64,000 bases of DNA from Anaerolineales bacterium (GCA_015075625.1 JABTTZ010000003.1:62001-126000), one strand, 5' to 3'; counted from the stretch's first letter, positions 8,834 to 18,424 are shown. Notes: a model not told the origin generated them from the sequence alone. Made by a program: numbers and translations.

Positions 8834-8859
8834 ACACCGCATGGGTCTACCTGCGGTGT
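8834..8859 (+). promoter_or_regulatory. Perfect hairpin in the infC-rpmI spacer
   Basis: ACACCGCA and TGCGGTGT form an 8-bp stem around a 10-base loop, 24 bases before the rpmI start. There is no T tract, so it is unlikely to be a terminator. It may be a processing site or an L20/L35 autoregulatory structure (inference). Confidence 0.45.
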
Positions 8860-8883
8860 TGCCATGCTAGGAGAGAGAAGACC

Positions 8884-9120
8884 GTGACGAAGTTCAAGCT
8901 GAAAACGCATAAGGCGACGGCAAAGCGCTTTCGCATGACGGGTTCTGGGAAACTCGTCCGCACGAAGGGTGGCAAAAGCCATTTGCGCCGTCGCACCACT
9001 AAACGCACGAAACGCTTGTTCCAGCGGATGTTGGAGGTTTCCAACAAGGCGGAACGCCGTCGTGTCCGTCGTCTTGCCCCTTATTTGGGCAAGCACAAAG
9101 CAAACCCGCCGCGTGGCTGA
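8884..9120 (+). CDS. rpmI: Large-subunit ribosomal protein L35
   Basis: The N-terminal half is canonical L35: TKFKLKTHKATAKRFRMTGSG followed by a Lys/Arg-rich segment. At 78 residues it is about a dozen residues longer than the common 64-66, the extra length being a basic C-terminal tail (LGKHKANPPRG). The start is a GTG at 8884 behind a GGAGAGAG Shine-Dalgarno. It lies between infC and rplT in the usual order. Confidence 0.93.
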   Translation: MTKFKLKTHKATAKRFRMTGSGKLVRTKGGKSHLRRRTTKRTKRLFQRMLEVSNKAERRRVRRLAPYLGKHKANPPRG

Positions 9121-9175
9121 TCGCTAAGCCGGCACCCTACCCTGTTACTGAGTATAAGACGAGAGAGAATAGCCA

Positions 9176-9529
9176 ATGGCGCGTACAAAAGGCGGTTACG
9201 TTACCCGCCGCAGTCATAAGAAAATTTTGAAGTTGACCAAAGGGCAGTGGGGCAGCAAACATTTGCTATTCCGCCGCGCCAACGAAGCGATGATGCAAAG
9301 CCTGTGGTATGCCTACCGTGACCGCCGCCAGCGCCGCCGCCAGCTGCGCCGCCTGTGGATCGCCCGCATCAACGCGGCAGCACGACTCTACGGCACAAGC
9401 TACAGCCGGCTGATCAACGCCTTGAAGAAGGCGGACATCATCCTTGACCGGAAGATTCTTGCCGACCTTGCTGTGCGTGATATTGACACCTTTCAGAAGA
9501 TTGTCAGCGCCGCGCTGAAATCCGCCTAA
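9176..9529 (+). CDS. rplT: Large-subunit ribosomal protein L20
   Basis: 117 residues, the normal length. The start [20 protein letters not shown] and the middle block [20 protein letters not shown] are diagnostic of L20, which binds 23S rRNA early in 50S assembly and in several bacteria represses this operon. Third gene of infC-rpmI-rplT; the ATG at 9176 follows GAGAGAG. Confidence 0.96.
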   Translation: MARTKGGYVTRRSHKKILKLTKGQWGSKHLLFRRANEAMMQSLWYAYRDRRQRRRQLRRLWIARINAAARLYGTSYSRLINALKKADIILDRKILADLAVRDIDTFQKIVSAALKSA

Positions 9530-9579
9530 AAGCCTCCACCGCGCCGCCTCTCCACAAGAGGGTTGGCGTTTCGGGGGAA

Positions 9580-10356
9580 ATGGGTCACATGATCAGCAGC
9601 CCGCACAACGAGCGCCTCAAGTATATTCGCGCCCTCCAAAGCAAGCCGCGCCTCCGTCGGGAGGATGGACGGGCTGTTTTGGAGGGTGTTCGTTTGATTA
9701 GCGATGCGTTGGCGGCGGGCATTCGCCCCGAATTTGTCGTCTACAGCGCAGAGGCAACCCAAGAAGGCAAGGGAGGGGCGGCACTCTTGAACACCCTCAA
9801 CGCCCACCATGTGCTATGCCTTGAGACCACAGCGGCGCTTCTTACCCAAGCAGCGGAGACGACCACCCCACAAGGGGTCATTGCCGTTGTCCCGCTGCCG
9901 CACCTTGCCCTGCCGCACCCCTTACGCCGCGCTCTGATTTTGGATGCCATAAGCGACCCAGGCAACCTCGGTACAATCTTGCGAACGGCGGCGGCGGCGG
10001 GCGTGGATGCCGTCTTTTTGGCGCCGGGCTGCGCTGATCCTTACAGCGGCAAGGCACTGCGGGCAGGGATGGGGGCGCATTTTCGTATTCCAGCAAGCCC
10101 CACCGGATGGGCGATGATTCAGGAAACATGTGGGGGATTGACGGTTTACCTTGCCGATGCCGAAGGAGAACGATCCTACCGAGCGGTGGATTGGGCGCAG
10201 CCTCATGGCGTGATCATTGGCGGCGAGGCACGCGGCGCGGGTGACGCGGCACGGGCGCTGGCGACAGGGCGCATCCGCATCCCAATGGCGAACGATGCGG
10301 AGTCCCTCAATGCAGCGGCAGCGGCGGCAGTCATTTTATTCGCCGCGCAGGGCTGA
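9580..10356 (+). CDS. TrmH/SpoU-family RNA 2'-O-methyltransferase
   Basis: SAM-dependent methyltransferase with the trefoil-knot SPOUT fold. It has an N-terminal substrate-binding domain (KYIRALQSKPRLRREDG) and the three SpoU motifs: N-x-G-x-x-x-R in PGNLGTILRTA, GVIIGGEARGAG, and the C-terminal RIPMANDAESLNAAAA. Members methylate ribose in 23S rRNA or tRNA; the target is not deducible. Start could be the ATG at 9580 or, more like relatives, the ATG at 9589. It follows rplT by 50 bases and may be read from the same transcript. Confidence 0.88.
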   Translation: MGHMISSPHNERLKYIRALQSKPRLRREDGRAVLEGVRLISDALAAGIRPEFVVYSAEATQEGKGGAALLNTLNAHHVLCLETTAALLTQAAETTTPQGVIAVVPLPHLALPHPLRRALILDAISDPGNLGTILRTAAAAGVDAVFLAPGCADPYSGKALRAGMGAHFRIPASPTGWAMIQETCGGLTVYLADAEGERSYRAVDWAQPHGVIIGGEARGAGDAARALATGRIRIPMANDAESLNAAAAAAVILFAAQG

Positions 10357-10376
10357 TCAGGCTATAATAGGCGCTT

Positions 10377-11144
10377 ATGAGTTCTCTAAAAGCTGTCCTT
10401 TTTGATATGGATGACACGCTTCTCGATTGGTCGCGGCGAAGCGGCGATTGGGCAAGCCATGAACGCGCCCACCTTCAGCACGTCTTTGATTACGTTGTGG
10501 AGACCATCCAGCCCATTTTTTCCCCCGTCGCAGACTTTTTCGATGAGGTGCGGCGTATTTCTCGGCAGGCGTGGTTGGACGCCGAATACACCTATCACGC
10601 CCCTCACTATGGGGAGGCGCTGCTCATGGCGTTTGATCTGATGGGCGTCCCCCGCGCCAAATTGGATATCAATGTCTGTCTGCGGCGCTATGATTGGCAG
10701 GTTGCCTCCGGTGTCACCTGTTTCCCCGATGTGCCAGAGGCGCTGGCAGCCCTACAACAGCAAGGAATTGCGATGGGTGTGGTGACGAATGCCAGTGTTC
10801 CGATGTGGATGCGTGATCAGGAATTGGCAGCTTTCAACCTCCTCAATTACTTTGGAGCGTGCCGCTTCGCCGCCGCCGATGTGGGCTTCATCAAGCCGCA
10901 CCAAGCCATTTTCCGCGCAGCCCTCGATTGTTTAGGCGTTTCTCCCTCAGAGGTCGTCTTTGTGGGCGATAACCCCGTTGCTGATGTTGCCGGAGCGCAA
11001 AAGATGGGAATGCGTGCAGTCTTGCGTCTTTTGGATCACCGTCCGCCGATGGTGGCGCTAGGGGAGATCGTCCCCGATGGAGAGATCAAGACGCTTCTCG
11101 ATCTGCTGCCGCTGTTCGATGACTGGTATCCAGGGTGGCGGTAG
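10377..11144 (+). CDS. HAD-superfamily hydrolase
   Basis: A 255-residue phosphatase-like enzyme. Motif I D10-M-D12-D-T gives the nucleophile and general acid, motif II lies in GVVTNAS, motif III Lys in FIKPHQAIF, and motif IV in VFVGDNPVADVAGAQ. The cap domain is the C1 helical type common in phosphoglycolate phosphatase-like proteins. The physiological substrate is unknown. It starts 20 bases after the methyltransferase. Confidence 0.88.
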   Translation: MSSLKAVLFDMDDTLLDWSRRSGDWASHERAHLQHVFDYVVETIQPIFSPVADFFDEVRRISRQAWLDAEYTYHAPHYGEALLMAFDLMGVPRAKLDINVCLRRYDWQVASGVTCFPDVPEALAALQQQGIAMGVVTNASVPMWMRDQELAAFNLLNYFGACRFAAADVGFIKPHQAIFRAALDCLGVSPSEVVFVGDNPVADVAGAQKMGMRAVLRLLDHRPPMVALGEIVPDGEIKTLLDLLPLFDDWYPGWR

Positions 11145-11294
11145 TCCGTCCTTCAGCGTCAGCCAGAGTTCTTGAGGGGATGCTTGATTCTTTCCTCGGA
11201 ATCGTTTCCCCTGCCAACCTATGTTACAATGCTCTGCGGTGAGATCATTTTGGTTTGGGTAAGCTAGAGATATAGACAGGGAAAGGGCAAATCT

Positions 11295-11978
11295 GTGGCG
11301 CAGTCAATTCTTGAAAAAATCCAAATCGCCATCTCCGCTAGCCTTCACAGCATTGTGGATAAGGCGCTTGAATCGAATTCGATCAAAGTCATGGATGAAT
11401 ACATCCGCCGCGCCGAGCGCGACCTTGATCAGTTGGAGACGGCAATTGTCACCGTTGGTGGGAGCGTTCGCACGCTGAAGCGGAAACACGAAGAAATTGC
11501 CGCCCAAGCCGAAAAGCTGGATCGGGATATTGATACCCTTCTGACGCGGGGACAGGCAGATATTGCGGCGAAGATGCAGGCAAAGCTGAACACGCAGCAG
11601 CAGCTTGCCCAAAGCTACTACGAACAATGGCAGGGGCAAGAGTCAGAATATAAGAAGATGCTCGACGCCAAACTGAAGATGGAATCGAAACTTGGCACGG
11701 CGCGGCAAGAACGCGAACACCTTGCCGAACTGATGAAACTTGCCGAGGCAAAGGCGCAGACAACAAAAACCATTAAGAGCCTTGCCGATATTCAAGGGAT
11801 TGGCGATACAGACATTAAGCGTGTTGCCGATGCTATTCGTGAGCGGCTCGATCAGGAAGACGCTAAGCTCGAACTTGCTGGCACGCGCCTTTCCGAACAG
11901 GTGGAAGATGTCCTTGAAAGTACGGTGGTCGATCAGCAGCTTGAGGAACGCAAGAAGCGCCTCGGCTTGACCTCTTAG
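11295..11978 (+). CDS. pspA: PspA/IM30 (Vipp1) family membrane-stress protein
   Basis: A 227-residue, almost wholly helical coiled-coil protein of the ESCRT-III-like PspA/Vipp1 family, which coats and repairs the inner face of the cytoplasmic membrane under stress. Family features are the amphipathic N-terminus (LEKIQIAISASLHSIVDKAL), heptad-rich middle with many Lys/Glu/Gln, and an overall length near 225. GTG start. No pspF or pspBC genes are nearby, as is usual outside Proteobacteria. A 150-base spacer upstream suggests its own promoter. Confidence 0.88.
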   Translation: MAQSILEKIQIAISASLHSIVDKALESNSIKVMDEYIRRAERDLDQLETAIVTVGGSVRTLKRKHEEIAAQAEKLDRDIDTLLTRGQADIAAKMQAKLNTQQQLAQSYYEQWQGQESEYKKMLDAKLKMESKLGTARQEREHLAELMKLAEAKAQTTKTIKSLADIQGIGDTDIKRVADAIRERLDQEDAKLELAGTRLSEQVEDVLESTVVDQQLEERKKRLGLTS

Positions 11979-12001
11979 GTCACCACTGCAATGAGTCTGC
12001 T

Positions 12002-12736
12002 ATGAGTGCACCGCGCACGATTGCGCTTGATGGACCCGCCGGCGCGGGCAAAACGTCGGTGGCATCCGCTGTTGCCCGCCGCTTGGGATACGTGTTTGTG
12101 GATACGGGGGCATTTTACCGTGCCGTAACCTTTGCCGCCCTCCGCGAGGGTGTCATTGAGGACGGCGCGGCGGCGATCACAGCGCTTGCCCAACGCCTCC
12201 ATTTGGAGATCAGACCCGCTCTCGAGGATACCCAGACACCGTACCGCATCTTCTGTGATGGAGAGGATATCACCGCCGCCCTCGGTGAAAAACGGGTGGA
12301 AGCCCGCGTCTCTACTGTCGCTGCGATTCCCGCTGTCCGTGTGGCGTTGGATGCTGCTTACCGCATAATTGCCGCTGCCCACGAAAAAGTGATCATGGCA
12401 GGACGCGATATTGGGACGGTTGTCCTTCCCGACGCTGATCTGAAGATTTACCTTGACGCCTCGCTCGATGTCCGTGCTCAGCGGCGCTTTCGACAATCCA
12501 CTTCGGTACAGTCTGCTTCTGCCACAGAGGGGCGGACAGCAACCATTGACGACACGAAACATGCTATCGCCGGACGGGATAAGCTGGACTCGGAACGCGC
12601 TGTCGCGCCGCTCCGTCCGGCGGAAGACGCCCATCACATCCTCACCGATGCGCTCAGCACAGAAGACGTGATCGCCCATGTGATTGCCGTTATTCAAGCA
12701 TGGGCGCCGAAAACGGCGGATGACAGCCGCCCGTGA
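12002..12736 (+). CDS. cmk: Cytidylate kinase
   Basis: Phosphorylates CMP and dCMP with ATP. The P-loop GPAGAGKTS (residues 11-19), the VDTGAFYRAVT substrate-binding segment, the AGRDIGTVVLPDADLKIYLDA block and the lid region with RRF are all present. At 244 residues it is slightly longer than average owing to a Ser/Thr/Ala insertion near residue 170. Its last four bases overlap the GTG start of the MBOAT gene, so the two are probably translated together. Confidence 0.93.
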   Translation: MSAPRTIALDGPAGAGKTSVASAVARRLGYVFVDTGAFYRAVTFAALREGVIEDGAAAITALAQRLHLEIRPALEDTQTPYRIFCDGEDITAALGEKRVEARVSTVAAIPAVRVALDAAYRIIAAAHEKVIMAGRDIGTVVLPDADLKIYLDASLDVRAQRRFRQSTSVQSASATEGRTATIDDTKHAIAGRDKLDSERAVAPLRPAEDAHHILTDALSTEDVIAHVIAVIQAWAPKTADDSRP

Positions 12737-13977
12737 CACTTGGCGGGCTTGTGCTGATGGCTGGCGCGGCGTTGGCTACCCGCCTTGCCGTTGGTCTAGG
12801 GGCGGCGCGGCGACGTGATTTGCTCTGCCTTCTGAGCCTTGTCGCACTCTACGCCCTCCAAACGGATGCCCCGCCCACCGCAGCGCTGATCACGGCGATC
12901 AGCATCGGGCTGATTGGTGCGGTGTGGTGGATCGCCCTACGGACGACGATCACCCCCACCCCATCCCCCACCGAGGACGAAGCAGCGCAGATGCGTTTGG
13001 CATTGGCGCTCATGGTCGGGATTGTCGCCATTTTCATTGTCCTCAAACTCCCTGCCTTGTGGCGGGCGCTGAGCGCCCTCAGCAGCGGTAAAAGCGCCGC
13101 CCTCATTGCGTGGATCGGCTTTTCCTACATCGCCTTCCGGCTGCTTCATGTCTTGCTCGATTTTCGGGCGCGGCGCATGGCTGCCGTCCCCCCACGTGAT
13201 TTTTTGACCTATGTCTTATTCTTTCCAACGCTTCCGGCGGGACCGATTGCCCGTATTGAATCCTTCACAAAGGCGTTGGATGCCCCATTGGAACGCGATC
13301 AGCTTGCCGAAGGGGCGCGGCGGATCGCCGTGGGCTTGCTGAAGAAATTTGTTTTTGCGGATACCTTAGCCCTGATCGCCTTGAATCCGACGCTTGCCGC
13401 GCAGACGGAACACACACTCGCTTTATGGGTGATGCTTTACGCCTACGCCCTTCGCCTTTTCTTCGATTTCTCCGGCTATGTTGATATTGCCATTGGAATT
13501 GGTCTGTGGGCGGGCGTTCGCCTGCCGGAAAACTTTGCTGCACCGTACCTCAGGACGACGATTACCGCCTTTTGGAATGCATGGCATATCACGCTTTCTA
13601 CATGGTTTCGCCTCTACTTTTTCACCCCGCTTAGCCGCACCCTCTTACAAGGCGGCGTAAAGGCGCGACTACTGGTGATCTTCATCGCTCAAGTCAGCAC
13701 AATGATCGTCATTGGTTTGTGGCACGGAATCGCCCTCAATTTCGTCTTGTGGGGGGCGTGGCATGGCGTGGGGCTATGGGCGCACAAGGTGATTGTGGAT
13801 CGGACGCGGGGCTGGACTGCTTATGTCAGTGAACGCCCGCTGCTGAAAGGGATGATCGCCTTTGCTGGGTGGGCGCTGACCTTCCAATTCGTCGTCGTTG
13901 GGTGGGTCTTTTTTGCCCTTCCCGATGGGGCGTTAATCTTAAAAACATTGCGCGGCTTGGTGGGGATTCATGGCTAA
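12733..13977 (+). CDS. MBOAT-family membrane O-acyltransferase (AlgI-like)
   Basis: A 414-residue multi-pass membrane protein with the MBOAT features: the FFPTLPAGPIARIE block, the catalytic-type His331 in IGLWHG and the second His344 in WGAWHGVGL. Such proteins pass acetyl or acyl groups across the membrane to extracellular polysaccharides or lipids, normally with an SGNH-type partner. The adjacent gene, overlapping by 8 bases, is that partner. The polymer acylated is unknown. Confidence 0.88.
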   Translation: MTLGGLVLMAGAALATRLAVGLGAARRRDLLCLLSLVALYALQTDAPPTAALITAISIGLIGAVWWIALRTTITPTPSPTEDEAAQMRLALALMVGIVAIFIVLKLPALWRALSALSSGKSAALIAWIGFSYIAFRLLHVLLDFRARRMAAVPPRDFLTYVLFFPTLPAGPIARIESFTKALDAPLERDQLAEGARRIAVGLLKKFVFADTLALIALNPTLAAQTEHTLALWVMLYAYALRLFFDFSGYVDIAIGIGLWAGVRLPENFAAPYLRTTITAFWNAWHITLSTWFRLYFFTPLSRTLLQGGVKARLLVIFIAQVSTMIVIGLWHGIALNFVLWGAWHGVGLWAHKVIVDRTRGWTAYVSERPLLKGMIAFAGWALTFQFVVVGWVFFALPDGALILKTLRGLVGIHG

Positions 13978-15091
13978 ACCACTCTGGGGGGCGCTGCGGG
14001 TGGGACTGAAGGTGGCGATTCTGTTCGCCCTTTTTAATCTTCTTTATGTTCTGGTTCAGCCCTTGAGCCTGTTAAATCGTCTGACGGTCTATAACCTCTA
14101 TGTACCCGGGCGGGCACGCCTGCCCTTCAGCGAATTTCCGGCGGAGTCCTACAATCTGACGCTGACGACACTTGATCACATGATCGCCTCGCACGAGATC
14201 GCCCGCCTAAAAGGGGCGGATGAATTTCGGGTGGCGCACCTCGGTGATTCTTCTGTGTGGGGCTACCTCTTGAAACCCTCCGAAACACAGGCGGCGTGCC
14301 TGACGGCGCTTCAGCAGAAAAGCGCCGATGGACGGATGATTCACGTTTACAACCTCGGCTACCCAACGCTCACCGTCGTCAAGGATTTGCTGATTCTGCG
14401 GCGGGCGCTTAACCAGCAGCCCGATTTGATCCTATGGTCAACCTCCCTTGCCTCGCTTTATCCAGGCGATCAACTTGATTTTCCGATCATTCGTGGGCAG
14501 TATGCAGAGGTGGCGCGGCTGATTGCCGACTATGATTTCCATTTTGGGGAATGGGCAACCCTTACGCCCCCCTCGGTATGGGATCAGACCTTTTTCGGGC
14601 AGCGGCGGGCGCTGGCAGATTGGCTGCGTTACGAACTTTACGGGGTGGCGTGGGCGGGGACGGGGATCGATCACACGATCTCGAAGGTTGTCCCCCCACA
14701 CCCAACGAGTTTTCCCCCCGATGAAAATGTCCTCTCAGTGAATGTCATTTCCCTTCAAGAGGCAGGGCGTTTCAGCGCAGAGGATTTAGCGTGGCGCGTG
14801 ATTCAAGCGGGGATTGACGAGGCGGCGGCGCGGGGCGTACCGGTGATCCTCGTCAACGAGCCGATCTACCGCCACCCCGACCATCCCACCCGCTACAACA
14901 CCTATTACCCGCGTTGGGCGTATGACAGCTACCGTGAGACGATGACGGCGCTGGCGGAAAAGCAGGGGTGGCGCTATGCTGATTTGTGGGATGCTGCCCC
15001 CGCCGATCACTTCACCGACACCGATTTTCATTTGAGGGTGGGGGCAAACTGTGCCTATGCTCAGGAACATCTCGCCCCGCTGATTCATTAG
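13970..15091 (+). CDS. Membrane-anchored SGNH-hydrolase-like protein (MBOAT partner)
   Basis: A 373-residue protein with one N-terminal membrane anchor (about 11-36) and an extracytoplasmic SGNH-type domain. GDSS at residues 92-95 carries the candidate nucleophile Ser, and a C-terminal TDTDFHL supplies the Asp and His of a catalytic triad. In alginate and cellulose acetylation systems an AlgX/AlgJ-type protein accepts the acyl group from the MBOAT and transfers it to the polymer; the overlap with the MBOAT gene supports this role here. Confidence 0.75.
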   Translation: MAKPLWGALRVGLKVAILFALFNLLYVLVQPLSLLNRLTVYNLYVPGRARLPFSEFPAESYNLTLTTLDHMIASHEIARLKGADEFRVAHLGDSSVWGYLLKPSETQAACLTALQQKSADGRMIHVYNLGYPTLTVVKDLLILRRALNQQPDLILWSTSLASLYPGDQLDFPIIRGQYAEVARLIADYDFHFGEWATLTPPSVWDQTFFGQRRALADWLRYELYGVAWAGTGIDHTISKVVPPHPTSFPPDENVLSVNVISLQEAGRFSAEDLAWRVIQAGIDEAAARGVPVILVNEPIYRHPDHPTRYNTYYPRWAYDSYRETMTALAEKQGWRYADLWDAAPADHFTDTDFHLRVGANCAYAQEHLAPLIH

Positions 15092-15121
15092 ATCACCCTG
15101 ACAAAACCACCCACAAACCGC

Positions 15122-18100
15122 TTAGATGATCCGTGCCAAGCGCTGCTGCACGGCTGCCAATTCTGCCTTTAGCCCATGCTTTTCAAAGAGTTCTGCGGCG
15201 TGTGTCCACTGACTCTTTGCCCCGTTTAGGTCGCCACGTTGGTGAAGCGCCGCACCCCACAGTGTGCGCGTCCGCGCCAATTCTGGTGGGGAGATGTTCC
15301 CCTCAAGCAGTTCGACGGCGCGGCTCATGTGGGTATCAGACTCAGCCCATTCACTACGTTGGGCGCAAACACGCCCCAACGTCCGGCGGGCAATTGCCTC
15401 GCTTGTGGGGTTACCAATTTTTTCGGCAATTTGAAGAATCGCGGTGGCAAGCCCTGCGGCTTGGTCAAACTCCCCCGCATTTGCCAAAACCTCGGAGATG
15501 AGCGCCCCAAAAATATCATCCATGATGATCGGTCCACCCCCCAACTCCGCTTTGAGGGCACTGCGTTGGGCAACGACGGTCAGGGCGTCTTTATGATTTC
15601 CACGCTGGCTGTGAGCAATTGCCTGATAGCCAAGCGCCATATATTCAAAGACTTTGTTGCCCATCTTCGCCGCCGCCGCCGCCGAATGTTGGCTTTGGTT
15701 GACCATCTCGTCAATATCGTTCGTTTGGTAGTACACCCAACAGGCCGGTCCGTGCGATGATGCCAACAAACTGTGATCATTCATTTGGATTGCCCGTTGG
15801 ATTGCCGCCTGAACGCTTTGCTTCGCCTCTTCAAATTCGCCCATAGAGGCAAGGGCAACACCATAGAACGAGCTTGCCGAAACCCATTCCCGCCAATTCC
15901 CCAGTTTTTCAAAGAGCATCCGCGCTTGTTGCAGAAGCGGTTTGCCCTTCGCGTGCTGCCCTCGGAAGGTGGTGGCAACCCCAATGGCGTTGGAGGGGAT
16001 AGCGATCATCTCTGGATCGTTCAGTTCCTTTGCCCCTGCCAAAACTTGTTGAAACTGCCCCAACGCTTGAAGAAGTTCGTTTTTATACATGAACGCCCGC
16101 CCGCGCCAATAGGCGATGGTCAGTTCACGACGACGATCCCCTTCAGGAAGGCTTTTTAGAAGGGTTTCTGCCTCCTCCAAACGGGTGAGTTGGGTGGCGG
16201 GAGGGTCAGCGGCGATGGATGCCTGTACAAGCGTCAGAAGGGCGTCGATCCGTTCACGGCGGGCTGCTTCACTATCGGGGAGGGTTGCCAAAACCTCCAA
16301 CGCCCGCGCCAAATGCTTACGGGCATCCAGATAGGCATTCAAACTGAGGGCATAATTGCCAGCGGCAATGGCGTAATGGGCTTCCTTTACCGCCTCGCCC
16401 GCCATACTCCAGTGATGGGCAAGCGCTGCCGAAAATGCCTTCCCTTCAGGGTATGTTTCTTCCAGCGCCCCCGCAATCACGCGGTGTAGACCGGGGCGTA
16501 TGTCCTCTGGAAGGTCAACCAAAACAGCCGAGCGCAGTTTGTCATGGACGAACCGCCATAGTTTATCTTGGCGCTCCAACACAGCGGCAGCGGCACAGCG
16601 CGTCAGCCACCCTTCGTCTGCTTGCTTGGCAGTAGCGTGTTCTAGTACGACGAGATCAAGATCGCGCCCTAAGACCGCCGCCAAACGGAGGATGGCAAGA
16701 TCGGCTTCGGTGATGAACGTCAGGCGGCGCTGAAGAATCTGTTGTATGCCTCCGGTGATGACGGTTATAGGCAATTCAGCGGTGCTGATTTTGTTCAAAC
16801 TTCCGGCATGTTCGGCAAGGGCGCGGACAACCTCTACCACAAAGAAGGCATTTCCTTCTGTTTCCTGCCTCAAAAGGTTGACGAGATTGGGGCTGTTCCC
16901 CGCTGAACCAAGTATTGATTGGCTGAGCATGGCAATTTCCGGGGATGCCAACCGTTGGAGCGTGAGCGTTGCCACGTCGGGATAGCGCGTCCCTAAGGCG
17001 GGCATTTCATCATCACGGTATGTGCCGATGACCAAGACTGGCAGATGGGATAAGGCGGGGATAATTTTTCCCAATAGTTCAAGGCTGGCTTCGTCTGCCC
17101 AGTGAAGGTCTTCCAATTTGATTAAAAGAGGGCGGCGTTGGCGGCTGAGAAGGGCGGTGATCACGCCTACCAACCGCTCTTGGGCGGCTTTCGCGTCCAG
17201 CGGGGGCGGATCGCTTACGGGGCGCTCTAGATAATCGCCAATATCGGGGAGGAGCATTTTGATCGTTGAGGCTTCCTCATCAGAAATATCGGTGAGAATC
17301 ACCAACCAGCGCAGGACATCCCGCCATACTTGGTAGGGAGAGCTTCCATCTTGAACTGCTTGCCCCCGTGCCACGTTCAAGCCCTTGACCAACGCCAACG
17401 TGCGTATCTCAGCGATCAGACGGGATTTACCAATGCCGCTCTCGCCGCCAATCAGCACCGCTCCACCTAGCCCCTGCCCAGTTTGTTTGAGGCGTGCTTC
17501 TAAAATCTCCATCTCGGTTTGCCGTCCAACAAAGCGTGCTGCTTGGAGAAAACTCTCCCGAATAGCGACGGTTTCTTGGACAAGCGGCTTCCCCGTAATC
17601 TGATTGATCGCCTCTAGCGATTCATTGAGATCGGCAAAGCGTTGGTCAGGTTGTTTCGCTAAAAGTTTTGTCAAAATGTGTTGGAGAGGGGGCGTCAGTT
17701 CGGGATGATCCATCGTTGGCATGACATTCATAGTGTCATGGAGAAAGTGCGAGAGGTCGTTCGTATTGAACGGATGCCGCCCGACAAGCAGTTGATAGGC
17801 GATCACCCCAACGGCATACTGATCAGAGGCAGGGACGACATTTCCCTGACGGAACATTTCCGGCGCCATATACGCCAGTGTTCCAGAGGCGTTGTCTTTG
17901 GCTGTGGGCTGATCCGCCTCCATCGAAAGACCGAAATCCAACACCTTCACGTTGTTGCTCACAACCATGACATTGGTAGGCTTCAGATCACGGTGGATGA
18001 TTCCCCGCCGGTGCAGGTAGATCAACGCCAGAATAAGTTCCCCAATCAGACACAGTTTCACCTCGAAAGGGCGCTCGGTGCCGTAGTGGATAATCGTCTG

Positions 18101-18424
18101 CGCCTCGGTGAGCAAGTCCATCGTGAAGAAAGGCTGTGCCTGAGCATCAAAGCCGTAATCCAAGACGCGGATGATGTGTGGGTGTTGAAGGGTTGCCAAA
18201 AGTTGAAATTCGCGTGCCAGCGCTAAGCGCAGGGTTTGGGTATCCGTGCTTTGCGAATCGAAGGAGGACGACCCCATATCGAGTTGAAGAAGTCGCTTAA
18301 GCGCCACCATACTTCCCGTTAGGCGATCTTGGGCGCGGTAGACAACCCCCATCCCGCCGGAACCAATCTCCTCTCCTAAACGATAGCGCGTATTGATAAA
18401 CAAGGTTGGCGTTATAGTCGTCAT
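15122..18424 (-). CDS. Ser/Thr protein kinase fused to AAA-type ATPase and TPR domain
   Basis: An 1100-residue signalling protein. Residues 14-275 are a complete Hanks kinase: GSGGMG loop, Lys43, HRDLKPTN (144-151), DFG (163-165) and APE. A predicted STAND/AAA_16 ATPase follows, with Walker A GESGIGKS (327-334) and Walker B-like LEDLHWAD. The C-terminal 450 residues are TPR-like helical pairs. This layout matches the large cytosolic 'STPK-AAA ATPase-TPR' regulators of filamentous bacteria; the ligand is unknown. I choose the ATG at 18424; an ATG at 18532 would add 36 residues without family match and would nearly touch the divergent gene. No transmembrane segment is seen. Confidence 0.88.
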   Translation of the reverse strand: MTTITPTLFINTRYRLGEEIGSGGMGVVYRAQDRLTGSMVALKRLLQLDMGSSSFDSQSTDTQTLRLALAREFQLLATLQHPHIIRVLDYGFDAQAQPFFTMDLLTEAQTIIHYGTERPFEVKLCLIGELILALIYLHRRGIIHRDLKPTNVMVVSNNVKVLDFGLSMEADQPTAKDNASGTLAYMAPEMFRQGNVVPASDQYAVGVIAYQLLVGRHPFNTNDLSHFLHDTMNVMPTMDHPELTPPLQHILTKLLAKQPDQRFADLNESLEAINQITGKPLVQETVAIRESFLQAARFVGRQTEMEILEARLKQTGQGLGGAVLIGGESGIGKSRLIAEIRTLALVKGLNVARGQAVQDGSSPYQVWRDVLRWLVILTDISDEEASTIKMLLPDIGDYLERPVSDPPPLDAKAAQERLVGVITALLSRQRRPLLIKLEDLHWADEASLELLGKIIPALSHLPVLVIGTYRDDEMPALGTRYPDVATLTLQRLASPEIAMLSQSILGSAGNSPNLVNLLRQETEGNAFFVVEVVRALAEHAGSLNKISTAELPITVITGGIQQILQRRLTFITEADLAILRLAAVLGRDLDLVVLEHATAKQADEGWLTRCAAAAVLERQDKLWRFVHDKLRSAVLVDLPEDIRPGLHRVIAGALEETYPEGKAFSAALAHHWSMAGEAVKEAHYAIAAGNYALSLNAYLDARKHLARALEVLATLPDSEAARRERIDALLTLVQASIAADPPATQLTRLEEAETLLKSLPEGDRRRELTIAYWRGRAFMYKNELLQALGQFQQVLAGAKELNDPEMIAIPSNAIGVATTFRGQHAKGKPLLQQARMLFEKLGNWREWVSASSFYGVALASMGEFEEAKQSVQAAIQRAIQMNDHSLLASSHGPACWVYYQTNDIDEMVNQSQHSAAAAAKMGNKVFEYMALGYQAIAHSQRGNHKDALTVVAQRSALKAELGGGPIIMDDIFGALISEVLANAGEFDQAAGLATAILQIAEKIGNPTSEAIARRTLGRVCAQRSEWAESDTHMSRAVELLEGNISPPELARTRTLWGAALHQRGDLNGAKSQWTHAAELFEKHGLKAELAAVQQRLARII

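Noticed and set aside
11202-11230. Promoter upstream of pspA (TACAAT -10 at 11225-11230)
   Set aside because: The -10 is fair but no -35 box stands at the right distance, so I did not list it.
11975-12739. A 254-codon minus-strand frame opposite cmk
   Set aside because: Antisense shadow of a certain gene; composition and lack of motifs argue against coding.
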